Shown piece after piece: positions 1 through 6,414 of a DNA stretch of 13,340 bases. A program made the position numbers and the translations under genes. Where the stretch lies: the NCBI GenBank assembly GCA_040880065.1, contig JBBDJE010000055.1, positions 1 through 13,340 on the forward strand. The letters are read 5' to 3'. The stretch's first letter is position 1, and every line of letters starts with the position of its first letter. The DNA comes from Abyssibius sp040880065. GTDB taxonomy: Bacteria > Pseudomonadota > Alphaproteobacteria > Rhodobacterales > Rhodobacteraceae. Under the pieces are notes generated by a model that saw nothing but the letters and a program-made list of their open reading frames with translations, had not been told where the DNA came from and made no database searches.

Positions 1-1524
1 GAAGCCATACATCGCCATTTCCGGCGTGCCGCCGCGAATCTGCCCGCCAATCACGATCGGCGCGACGAAGGCACCATAGGCCGCCACGGCCGAGGTCCAG
101 CCCAGTACCGGGCCAGCGTTGTCGCGGTCATAAATCACGCCAATGGTGCGGAAGGTCGAACCGTTGCCGATGCCGGTCGCCGCGAAGATGACGATGAACA
201 GCACCATGAAGATGAGGAAATACTGTTCAGGCGTTTGCGATTGATAGGCCAGCATCATGACATAGCCGACAGCAGCCGAGGCAATCACCATCACCCCCGC
301 GACCCACTGAGTCACGATCGAACCGCCAAGCTTGTCAGACAACCAGCCCCCCGGCGGACGGATCAGCGCGCCGATAAACGGCCCGATCCAGGCATAGGTC
401 AGCGCACTGGGTGCATTCGGGTTGGCAATCCGCTGCATGACCCCGTCAACCTCGGCATTGGAGAAGCCGAAGATCACCGTGATCGACAACGGCAGCGCCA
501 TCGAGAAGCCAATGAACGAGCCAAAGGTCAGGATATACAGGATCGTCATTGACCAGGTGTGTTTATCCTTGAAGATATTGAACTGCTTGCCCATGCTGGC
601 ACCGACTTTGCCCGGGATCACGCGCAACAGCACCAATGTAGCGATACAGATCAGGATCACGGTAACGAACACGTTCAGCACCCCCAGCCCCGTAGGCGCG
701 GGCAAAAAGAAGTATAGCCCGATGATCGCGGTCAGAAATCCGATCCCGTAAAGGCCCAGAATCTTGGCGAATGAACCAAGCGTGCCGCCCATATCGGGCG
801 AGAGCGGCTTGAGGTTGTTCATGCCGAACCAGGCGAGCGTCACCAGCGGGATCAGGATCGCCGCCCAGATGAAACCCGCATTCTGGATATAGGTCGGGGT
901 TCCGGCCTCGATCTTGCCGATCAGCGTGCCGCTATCCTTGATCAACGCAATCGGATCACCAGCGATGGCTCCGAAAATCGCCACAGTCATCACCACCGGA
1001 ATCAGTATCTGCATCGTCGTAACGCCGAAATTACCCAGACCGGCATTCAAACCAAGCGCCAGACCCTGCTGCTTTTTCGGAAAGAAGGTGCTGATATTGC
1101 TCATCGAGGCCGCAAAGTTACCGCCGCCAATCCCTGAGAGCAGCGCCGCAAGCTGAAATTTCCACAAAGGTGTGCTTGGGTCTTGCAACAGCAGACCCGT
1201 CAGCAAAGCAGGCGGGATCAGCAGCGCCGTGGTCAGAAAGATCGTGTTCCGCCCGCCTGCAATCCGGATCATGAACGACGCAGGGATGCGCAGTGTGGCG
1301 CCCGTAAGGCCTGCAATCGCTGTCAGCGTAAACAATTGCGCCTGTGAGAACGGGAAGCCCGCATTGAGCATCTGCACTGTGATGATGCCCCACATCATCC
1401 ATACAGCAAAGCCCACCAGCAAGTTGGGGATCGAGATCCAGAGGTTGCGGTTGGCGACCCCCTTTCCCGTCCGTTCCCAGAACGTCGGGTCGGCGACGTC
1501 CCATTTTTCCATATCTTTGGCCAT
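1..1524 (-). CDS. narK: NarK2-type nitrate/nitrite transporter (MFS), 3' end outside window
   Basis: Inner-membrane major facilitator protein that exchanges nitrate for nitrite or imports nitrate for respiratory nitrate reduction. The frame is open for 508 codons from the ATG at 1524 to the left edge. A clear AGGAG Shine-Dalgarno sequence lies at 1531-1535. Family marks visible in the translation are an arginine in helix 2 (ATLRIPASF, about R79), a glycine-rich segment GIGGGNFASMSNIS, the nitrate signature GLNAGLGNFGVTTMQ, and the helix 8 arginine motif IRPPGGWLSDKLGG. The N-terminus (KDMEKWDVADPTFWERTG) is typical of the NarK2 half of the NarK1-NarK2 proteins that are fused in Paracoccus. 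It is the third gene of the minus-strand unit after the stress protein and NarK1, with 107 bp between it and NarK1. Roughly one helix and the tail are missing at the edge. Narrow substrate and transport mode are inferred from the family. Confidence 0.93.
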   Translation of the reverse strand, partial: MAKDMEKWDVADPTFWERTGKGVANRNLWISIPNLLVGFAVWMMWGIITVQMLNAGFPFSQAQLFTLTAIAGLTGATLRIPASFMIRIAGGRNTIFLTTALLIPPALLTGLLLQDPSTPLWKFQLAALLSGIGGGNFAASMSNISTFFPKKQQGLALGLNAGLGNFGVTTMQILIPVVMTVAIFGAIAGDPIALIKDSGTLIGKIEAGTPTYIQNAGFIWAAILIPLVTLAWFGMNNLKPLSPDMGGTLGSFAKILGLYGIGFLTAIIGLYFFLPAPTGLGVLNVFVTVILICIATLVLLRVIPGKVGASMGKQFNIFKDKHTWSMTILYILTFGSFIGFSMALPLSITVIFGFSNAEVDGVMQRIANPNAPSALTYAWIGPFIGALIRPPGGWLSDKLGGSIVTQWVAGVMVIASAAVGYVMMLAYQSQTPEQYFLIFMVLFIVIFAATGIGNGSTFRTIGVIYDRDNAGPVLGWTSAVAAYGAFVAPIVIGGQIRGGTPEMAMYGF

Positions 1525-1557
1525 TATTCTCTCCTGAGTGGTTTTCGGTCAGCGCCA

Positions 1558-1571
1558 CCGATCATGATCGG
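1558..1571. repeat. 14-bp perfect palindrome between the two nitrate transporter genes
   Basis: CCGATCATGATCGG reads the same on both strands and lies 33 bp upstream of the NarK2 start. Its core GAT-CATG-ATC has the spacing of an FNR-type site, but the outer TT/AA pairs are CC/GG, so binding by an Fnr-family protein is doubtful. It may instead be an RNA stem or another operator. Confidence 0.4.
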
Positions 1572-1595
1572 CGCAATGCCCGGCCTTTTTTGTGC

Positions 1596-1623
1596 TGCGG
1601 CCCGGCGTTGGCCCGGCCGCAAC
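1596..1623 (-). other. GC-rich stem-loop in narK1-narK2 intergenic region
   Basis: Read on the minus strand just after the NarK1 stop, gcggccgggc, loop caac-like, gccgggccgc can form a stem of about nine pairs with one internal G-G mismatch. It is followed by an A-run (aaaaaa), not a T-run, on the transcribed strand, so it is not a classic intrinsic terminator for this operon. A role in mRNA processing or 3' end protection between the two cistrons is possible. Boundaries are approximate. Confidence 0.35.
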
Positions 1624-1631
1624 CTGTTGGA

Positions 1632-3278
1632 TTACTTCGTTGATGCGGCAGGATTGCCGCCAAGACGTGCGAGTGTTTCGCGCAAATCATCCAGCGATTT
1701 GAATTGCGCCCTAAGGTGCAGCGCACCGCCGCGTTCGCTCAGTTCAACCTTGCCGGTTGTGGCGAAGATTTCGGCCATATCGGCTTCGGCATCCTTCTTT
1801 TGCTGCATCTCTTCGGCAATCGCCTGATCAACAGATGACAGCAGGTATTCCTCGCCAAACCCGCCTTCGGGCTCTTTCAGCCAGAAAAAACACACCGCCC
1901 AGGAAACCAGCGCACCCGCCGCGATGATCATGAAGAAGGTCGATGTATCGACGAACATGAAGATGAACAGGTAAAACACCGCACCCACGTTGCCATAGGC
2001 CCCGGCCATGCCGGCGATCTGCCCGGTCACACGGCGCTTGATCGACGGGATGATGCCAAAGGTTGCCCCCTCTGCCCCTTGCACGAAGAAGGAACAGCCA
2101 ATGGTAATCATGATCGCGATGACCAGCGGCCAGGAGCTGTTGAGCAGCCCCATCAGGAAGAACCCGATGGCAATGCCTAGCATGTAAGACAGCATAACAA
2201 AGCGCCGGTTGCCCATCCTGTCGGACACGAGGCCCCCCATCGGGCGCGCGACAAGGTTGATGAAAGCGAAGGACGCGGCGATCAGGCCCGCAGTCACCGC
2301 GGTTAGTCCCCAGGTTTCCTGAAAGAACATCGGCAGCATCGACACCACGGCCAGTTCCGCACCGAAATTGGCGAAATAGGTCGTGTTGAGCGCGGCAACC
2401 GAGCTGAACGGATAGCGGTCATCCTCGGGGATGCCCTTGCGCAGCAGCGGAAGGTTGACGCGCAGCACCTGCCAGACCTGGTAGGCCACGATCACCGCGA
2501 TGGCAGCGTAGCAAATCGCAGCGACGAAGTCGTCGATATAGCCCATCATCTGCACGCGGTAGACGAGGATAGACAGGATACCGACCAGCGGCACCGTGAA
2601 GATTACCAGTAGCGCAAGGTCGCGATAGGTTGAAACTTCCAGCGCCCCGGATTTGCGCGCCTTTTTGTGGGTATCGGCGCTCGGGCCATCACTGATGGCA
2701 AACCAGTAAAACACGCCATAGGCGGCCATGATGATCCCCGACATCGCAATGGCATAGCGCCAACCGTCATCGCCACCAAACACCGACAGCGCAATTGTCG
2801 GGATGGTCATTGCTGCCGCCGCTGACCCGAAATTGCCCCAACCGGCATAGAAGCCTTCGGCAAAACCAATGTCGCGCGGCTTGAACCACAGCGCAGTCAT
2901 GTGGATGCCGACAACAAAGCCCGCGCCAACCGAGGACAGAACAAGACGCGAGACGAAAAGCTGCATCTTGCTGTCGCCAAAGGCGAAGAACAGTGTCGGG
3001 ATGGCCATCAGAACCATCAGAACCGAGAACACCCGCCGCGGACCCCATTTGTCGAGCGCCATGCCGACGATGATCCGGGCGGGAATGGTCAGCGCCACGT
3101 TGGCAATGGCAAAGAGGCGGATGTCGTCACGGGTTAGCCAATCTGCCGAAGCCAGCATAGAAGAGGCCAGCGGCGCCATATTGAACCAGACGTAGAATGT
3201 GATGAAAAAGGCGATCCACGTCAGGTGAAGCGCGCGGATTTCACGGTTTTTGAAGCGGAAAATGTCCGAGACTTGCAT
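1632..3278 (-). CDS. narK: NarK1-type nitrate transporter (MFS) with long cytoplasmic C-terminal tail
   Basis: 548-residue inner-membrane transporter of the major facilitator superfamily, probably a nitrate/proton symporter. About 12 membrane helices span residues 18-466. Family marks are R68 in helix 2 (TIPARIIVGMALDKWGPRR), the nitrate signature GWGNFGSAAAAMTIP at 146-160, R345 in ARPMGGLVSDRMGNRR, and the second glycine-rich motif GMAGAYGNVGAVFY at 423-436. A loop of about 50 residues (197-220 plus helix-linked segment 270-290) divides the halves. Residues 467-548 form a hydrophilic tail rich in Glu, Gln and Lys. The ATG at 3278 has AGAGGAA upstream (3286-3292), and the gap to the stress-protein stop is only 21 bp, so the two are cotranscribed. 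In Paracoccus NarK1 and NarK2 are one fused protein; here they are separate genes. Confidence 0.93.
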   Translation of the reverse strand: MQVSDIFRFKNREIRALHLTWIAFFITFYVWFNMAPLASSMLASADWLTRDDIRLFAIANVALTIPARIIVGMALDKWGPRRVFSVLMVLMAIPTLFFAFGDSKMQLFVSRLVLSSVGAGFVVGIHMTALWFKPRDIGFAEGFYAGWGNFGSAAAAMTIPTIALSVFGGDDGWRYAIAMSGIIMAAYGVFYWFAISDGPSADTHKKARKSGALEVSTYRDLALLVIFTVPLVGILSILVYRVQMMGYIDDFVAAICYAAIAVIVAYQVWQVLRVNLPLLRKGIPEDDRYPFSSVAALNTTYFANFGAELAVVSMLPMFFQETWGLTAVTAGLIAASFAFINLVARPMGGLVSDRMGNRRFVMLSYMLGIAIGFFLMGLLNSSWPLVIAIMITIGCSFFVQGAEGATFGIIPSIKRRVTGQIAGMAGAYGNVGAVFYLFIFMFVDTSTFFMIIAAGALVSWAVCFFWLKEPEGGFGEEYLLSSVDQAIAEEMQQKKDAEADMAEIFATTGKVELSERGGALHLRAQFKSLDDLRETLARLGGNPAASTK

Positions 3279-3299
3279 AGCTGCGTTCCTCTTTATTGC

Positions 3300-3797
3300 T
3301 TATTTGGCCGCCTGCACCCCGGATGCAGAAACATGGGTTGGGATGATGAGGATCGGACATTTCGCCCGCCTTGCGAGAAAGGCCGAGACCGAACCAAAGG
3401 TCATGTGGTCGAATTCCTCGACAAGCGCGTCGATGCGGCGCGCTATAAATCCAAGTGGACCGTTATCTGGCTGATGGCTGTGGCGCGCCATGACCAGAAG
3501 ATCAGGCTTGCGCTCTTCGGTTGCACGCAAAATCATCTTGCGGGCATCGCCCTCGGCCAGCATCACACGCGCTTCAAGACCGGCAGCCGTAAGTCGCGCG
3601 GCGGCCTGTTCGACTCCAGCCTTTTGACTTGCATATTGTTCGTTGAAGAGATCGTCGGCTCCGGACGTTGCGCTGCCAATATCCTCGACCACCGAAACCA
3701 GTGTCACGGTCGGCTTTAGCGGGCTGAACAATTCCACAACCGCATCGAGTGCGATCTCGGCGTTACGGGAATGGTCATAGGCCAACATAATATCCAT
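3300..3797 (-). CDS. universal stress protein (UspA family), first gene of the nitrate transport operon
   Basis: 165-residue cytoplasmic protein with the UspA fold. It starts with a strand followed by the nucleotide-pocket Asp (MDIMLAYDHS, D8), has VTLVSVVE as the second strand, LEARVMLAEGDARKMIL, then PDLLVMARHS, and ends with GSVSAFLARRAKCPILII (135-152). The usual ATP motif has G-2x-G-9x-G-S/T. Here the first glycines are replaced (ARHSH at 104-108), and about 18 extra residues lie before the GS at 135-136, so canonical ATP binding is uncertain. The ATG at 3797 has a strong GGGAGAGA site at 3801-3808. It is the promoter-proximal gene of the unit with the two NarK genes and lies downstream of the FNR-type box, so expression under low oxygen with nitrate is expected. 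Its exact partner is unknown. Confidence 0.9.
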   Translation of the reverse strand: MDIMLAYDHSRNAEIALDAVVELFSPLKPTVTLVSVVEDIGSATSGADDLFNEQYASQKAGVEQAAARLTAAGLEARVMLAEGDARKMILRATEERKPDLLVMARHSHQPDNGPLGFIARRIDALVEEFDHMTFGSVSAFLARRAKCPILIIPTHVSASGVQAAK

Positions 3798-3875
3798 CTG
3801 TCTCTCCCATCAGGCACCGCAGGCGGGTGCCATGTGTGTTTGAGGCAGTTGAAGCAGTCGTTCCCGTTACATGGC

Positions 3876-3889
3876 TTGATCTAAATCAA
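3876..3889. promoter_or_regulatory. perfect FNR/NarR-type operator box (TTGAT-N4-ATCAA)
   Basis: TTGATCTAAATCAA matches the Fnr-family consensus at all ten defined positions, and the dyad extends one more pair (C...G). Its centre (3882.5) is about 85 bp upstream of the stress-protein start. If it acts at the class II distance of -41.5, transcription toward the nitrate operon would start near 3841, leaving a 43-nt leader. The -10 element expected there is weak (TTCAAC on the minus strand), as is usual for promoters needing an activator. It could bind NarR, FnrP or NnrR. Confidence 0.82.
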
Positions 3890-3988
3890 GAAACACGGAA
3901 AACATAACGAAATAAATGACTTATACAATTTTATCAACTCTTAGATCTGGACGGATCAAGGCGAAAACCGCGAAGATCAACCATAAGC

Positions 3989-4002
3989 TTGACATTTATC
4001 AA
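3989..4002. promoter_or_regulatory. near-consensus FNR-type box overlapping a TTGACA -35 of the regulator gene
   Basis: TTGACATTTATCAA differs from TTGAT-N4-ATCAA at one position. The same bases supply a perfect TTGACA -35 hexamer (3989-3994) reading toward the regulator gene, though the -10 expected about 17 bp later is poor. A protein bound here would either occlude RNA polymerase (autorepression) or, with a start near 4037, activate at -41.5 and give a nearly leaderless message. This is inference from spacing. Confidence 0.55.
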
Positions 4003-4036
4003 CTGTGGTGATGGTCTTTGCCACAAGCGCTAGCGG

Positions 4037-4744
4037 GTGAATGGCATGCTCGACACGGAATATCAGGATATTCGAAAGCTGAGTCTCTTCGCGCCAATGG
4101 CGGATGAGCACTTTCCATCCTTGGTGCGCGGCGCCTATGTGCAGAATTTTCCTGCGCAGATCGAATTGATCACCGAAGGAGAGCAAAGTGATTTTCTGCA
4201 CATCGTTCTCTCCGGCTCGGTCGACCTGTTCTCTGCGTGGAATGGCAGGGAAACCAGCCTGGCCACAGTGCGGCCCATTTCAACCTTCATTCTTGCCGCG
4301 ACGATCAAGGATGCGCCCTACCTTATGTCTGCGCGCACATTGGAAAAAAGCCGGATCGTGCTGATCCCCAGTCAGGATGTGCGCACGATATTTGACGTCG
4401 ACAGGAACTTTGGACGCGCAATCGTAACGGAGTTGGCGCAGTGTTACCGCTCGGTTGTCAAGGCGCAGAAGGATCTCAAGCTCAGAACCTCGCTCGAGCG
4501 GCTTGCGAACTATCTGCTGAAGCATCAAAGACATGCCGGCGGTGGATCTGTGTTCGAGCTTGATTGCGAGAAGCGCCGCCTTGCCTCGGTGCTGGGCATG
4601 ACCCCCGAAAACCTCTCGCGCGCCTTCAAAGGCCTTCAGCCTTACGGCATCACTGTGAACGGCACGCGCATCACCATCGCGAAGCAGGCGGACCTTGAAC
4701 GCTTCGCCAATCCCAATCCGCTGATTGATGACTTTTCAACCTGA
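4037..4744 (+). CDS. narR: Crp/Fnr-family regulator without Fe-S cysteines (NarR-like)
   Basis: 235-residue transcription factor likely controlling the divergent nitrate operon. Residues about 15-130 form a cNMP-binding-like beta-roll (ITEGEQSDFLHIVLSGSVDLF), 131-160 the dimerisation helix, and 175-220 a winged helix-turn-helix. The recognition helix reads TPENLSRAF, with E191, S194 and R195 matching the E-xx-SR pattern that reads TTGAT half-sites in FNR, in agreement with the boxes upstream. The only cysteines are C136 and C177. The N-terminal cluster that holds the oxygen-sensing Fe-S centre in FNR is absent, which fits NarR/NnrR/Dnr-type proteins that sense nitrate, nitrite or NO. The frame stops at TAG 4031-4033, so the start is GTG 4037 or ATG 4046; neither has a strong Shine-Dalgarno site. 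NarR is preferred over NnrR because of the location next to narK. The symbol is tentative. Confidence 0.85.
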   Translation: MNGMLDTEYQDIRKLSLFAPMADEHFPSLVRGAYVQNFPAQIELITEGEQSDFLHIVLSGSVDLFSAWNGRETSLATVRPISTFILAATIKDAPYLMSARTLEKSRIVLIPSQDVRTIFDVDRNFGRAIVTELAQCYRSVVKAQKDLKLRTSLERLANYLLKHQRHAGGGSVFELDCEKRRLASVLGMTPENLSRAFKGLQPYGITVNGTRITIAKQADLERFANPNPLIDDFST

Positions 4745-4819
4745 AATAGCAACAGATAGCCCTGGCCGATCACGCAAGCCATACAAGGACATGGCCGCTG
4801 CAAGCACCAATGTGCGCGG

Positions 4820-5011
4820 TTGGCGGTAATCGCGTTTGTTCCACCCTTGTCACAATCGAAGCGGGCATCGGCGCAATGGGGGAAGACCCGCACCGTGCAC
4901 ATCAACGCGACCAATGGCGTGCGGGTAAATGGTGCGAATGTTACTCAGGCCGACATTATCGCCGCCAACGGCGTGATCCACCGGATCGATGCGGTGCTGT
5001 TGCCAAACTGA
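4820..5011 (+). pseudogene. C-terminal remnant of a fasciclin (FAS1) domain protein
   Basis: The frame encodes TVHINATNGVRVNGANV followed by TQADIIAANGVIHRIDAVLLPN and stops at 5009-5011. This matches the conserved end of FAS1 domains (V-NG-V--ADI-A-NGVIH-ID-VLLP). Only about 45 of the usual 130 or so residues are present. The upstream part (residues 1-22 from TTG 4820) is unrelated to FAS1, and the frame is open upstream only to TAG 4757-4759. No signal peptide or first half of the domain can be found in any plus-strand frame between the regulator stop and this point. It is most likely the decayed 3' end of an exported adhesion-type protein gene, still followed by its terminator. Expression as a 63-residue protein from TTG cannot be excluded but lacks a convincing ribosome site. 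Confidence 0.7.
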
Positions 5012-5033
5012 ACCAACTATAACGCAAATTTGC

Positions 5034-5062
5034 AGAGGGCGGGACACCCTGCCCTCTTTTTC
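5034..5062 (+). terminator. rho-independent terminator
   Basis: AGAGGGCGGG, loop ACA, CCC, one bulged T, GCCCTCT, then TTTTTCTTT. The stem has about ten GC-rich pairs and is directly followed by a T-tract on the plus strand. It lies 23 bp after the FAS1 remnant stop and would also end transcripts from the upstream regulator gene. Confidence 0.88.
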
Positions 5063-5103
5063 TTTGCGCGGCGCAGCTGAGCAAGCGGCATTCTCCAACG
5101 GTT

Positions 5104-5119
5104 TGATCGCTGACGATCA
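5104..5119. repeat. inverted repeat TGATCG-N4-CGATCA upstream of the membrane protein/GNAT unit
   Basis: Perfect 6-4-6 dyad about 70 bp upstream of the predicted -35. A related half-site, gtttgatc, recurs at 5139-5146 (first copy 5101-5108). The arrangement resembles an operator for a dimeric regulator, but the cognate protein is unknown and GATC-containing palindromes also arise by chance. Confidence 0.4.
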
Positions 5120-5172
5120 TGCCTGGCTTTGCATGCTGTTTGATCAGCGCCGCATTTGCATGACAGGTATTC

Positions 5173-5201
5173 TTGACGGATTAGCGATCGCAACATAAAT
5201 T
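5173..5201 (+). promoter_or_regulatory. sigma70-type promoter for the membrane protein/GNAT pair
   Basis: TTGACG (5173-5178), spacer of 17 bp, TAAATT (5196-5201). The -35 matches five and the -10 four of six consensus positions with ideal spacing. A start near 5208 would leave a leader of about 22 nt before ATG 5230. Confidence 0.65.
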
Positions 5202-5229
5202 TTGGCTATCAAGTATTTACTGGTGAACA

Positions 5230-5769
5230 ATGATCAAGATTCCAAAGGCTTTTCACGAAGTTCTTGGCGAAACGCAGTCTGCAAAGTCGCTGCTGCTTGT
5301 CATCACGACGGTCTGTATTGCGACAGTGCTTTGGGCGCGCCCGATTTTCGATGTGAACGATGTCGGCCTTTGGCGCAAGCTCATCGCGCTTTTGCTGTTC
5401 GTGGATATCGCAGCGGGTGCCGTCGCCAATCTGACCGAGGGAACGAACCGGTTTTATTCTACCCGCCCCGCGCATCGATGGGGCTTCATTGCCCTGCATA
5501 TTCATCTTCTGGTTTTCGCGGCGCTGCTTGATCTGCCGCTTTTGCCCTTTGTCCTGATCTGGGCCTATGTCATCGCAGCAACAGTGTCCCTGAACGTTCT
5601 AATGGAATGGAAAGACCAGCGCCTGCTGGCCGGGGCGTTTGTGGCGGTTGGCTGGATGGGGTTGGGGTTGCTGCCGCTCGACCCTCTCGGTCTCGTGGTT
5701 TCGGCGCTGTTTCTGTTCAAGCTGTGCTATGCCTTCGCGGTCGATCATGCATCTGGGCGTGCATCGTGA
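5230..5769 (+). CDS. six-helix membrane protein of unknown family
   Basis: 179-residue integral inner-membrane protein that I do not recognise. Hydrophobic segments lie at about 17-36, 48-67, 84-101, 103-124, 132-149 and 152-171. Charged or polar residues that stand out inside or next to helices are D59 (LLLFVDIAAGAVANL), the segment LTEGTNRFYSTRPAHR at 68-83 between helices 2 and 3, and H90/H92 in helix 3 (ALHIHLLVF). There is no signal peptide and no soluble domain. The ATG at 5230 follows a good promoter; its ribosome site (TGGTGA) is weak. The stop TGA overlaps the GTG start of the acetyltransferase by 4 bp (GTGA), which indicates translational coupling and a shared task. A substrate cannot be named from the sequence. 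Confidence 0.8.
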   Translation: MIKIPKAFHEVLGETQSAKSLLLVITTVCIATVLWARPIFDVNDVGLWRKLIALLLFVDIAAGAVANLTEGTNRFYSTRPAHRWGFIALHIHLLVFAALLDLPLLPFVLIWAYVIAATVSLNVLMEWKDQRLLAGAFVAVGWMGLGLLPLDPLGLVVSALFLFKLCYAFAVDHASGRAS

Positions 5770-6371
5770 CGGGCAGGCTTGTTCGCGCAACACCGGCACA
5801 GGCGATCCCGCTTTTTACCGATGCTTTTGCGCGGGACCCAATGTTCAAGTATTTCACCGGCTTGAGTGACCCAATGGCGCAAACCCCGATGCGCAAACGG
5901 ATCGTAGCGTTCATAACCCACCTTCATGCAGCCGCGGGCCACCAGATATGGGGTTGGCAGGTCGATGGCGCGCTGGCAGGTTGCGCCTTGGTTGTAGACA
6001 AAGCACATCACGCACCACAGCGGCTTATGCTGCTTAAGGTGCTCTGTTCAGCGGTTTTGCTTGGCTTTGGAACCCTGTCGCGCCTGAACGCCTATGCCAG
6101 ACGCCGCGGGCGCGGGCGACCGGAAGGCGTGTCGCATTTTCTTGTGCTGGTCGGGCTTGCAGACAAGGCGCGCGGCAAGGGAATCGGTGGCCCTTTTCTG
6201 CAAGCGCTGCACGCGCATTCCGGTTTGCCTGCGCATTGGGCGCTCAATACCGAGAATCCGGCGAATCTGGCATTTTATGAGCGCCTCGGCTATCTGCTCT
6301 ACGGACAGGAGACCTTGGGGGCAGTGACGATCTACAAGTTTCATCGCCCCGCGCTCACAGAACCACACTAA
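5766..6371 (+). CDS. GNAT-family N-acetyltransferase coupled to the membrane protein
   Basis: 201-residue cytoplasmic acetyl-CoA-dependent acyltransferase. The acetyl-CoA pyrophosphate loop is ARGKGIG (residues 135-141) after the strand HFLVLVGL. The late motif is NTENPANLAFYERLGY (161-176), typical of GNATs in which the Asn and Tyr contact the cofactor and act in catalysis. The start is taken as GTG 5766 because the domain begins at once (GRLVRATPAQAIPLF) and it overlaps the upstream stop by 4 bp. The frame stays open further upstream to 5607, but those residues are low-complexity Gly/Arg/Ala translation of the overlapping gene. Residues 84-112 (QRLMLLKVLCSAVLLGFGTL) are unusually hydrophobic for a GNAT and could form a substrate pocket or a membrane-contacting segment. 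The substrate is unknown. The gene ends 43 bp from the convergent acyl-CoA synthetase. Confidence 0.85.
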   Translation: MTGRLVRATPAQAIPLFTDAFARDPMFKYFTGLSDPMAQTPMRKRIVAFITHLHAAAGHQIWGWQVDGALAGCALVVDKAHHAPQRLMLLKVLCSAVLLGFGTLSRLNAYARRRGRGRPEGVSHFLVLVGLADKARGKGIGGPFLQALHAHSGLPAHWALNTENPANLAFYERLGYLLYGQETLGAVTIYKFHRPALTEPH

Positions 6372-6414
6372 AGACCGGCCCCGGCGGCATAACGGGCTCA
6401 CTACAGCGCCAGCC

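Larger units (their letters stand above)
3798..4036. promoter_or_regulatory. divergent control region between the nitrate transport operon and its regulator
   Basis: This 239-bp gene-free region separates the minus-strand stress protein/NarK operon from the plus-strand Crp/Fnr regulator. The central part (about 3890-3960) is markedly AT-rich compared with the rest of the window. Two Fnr-type dyads, listed separately, lie in it. It must contain start sites for both directions. Confidence 0.75.
4745..5229. other. 485-bp stretch without an intact gene
   Basis: Between the regulator and the membrane protein no complete gene is seen. The stretch holds, in order, the remnant of a fasciclin domain, an intrinsic terminator, an inverted repeat and a sigma70-type promoter, each listed separately. 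The remaining bases show no further recognisable element. Confidence 0.7.

Noticed and set aside
1118..1558. 146-residue minus-strand frame at the NarK2 start
   Set aside because: It is a different frame of the NarK2 gene, which has the ribosome site and conserved nitrate signatures.
3225..3719. 164-residue plus-strand open frame opposite the stress protein
   Set aside because: It is a shadow of the universal stress protein and the NarK1 start; no recognisable domain.
5607..5765. Upstream extension of the acetyltransferase frame (would give 254 residues)
   Set aside because: The extra residues are Gly/Arg/Ala-rich out-of-frame translation of the membrane protein gene, and GNAT sequence starts at the GTGA overlap.
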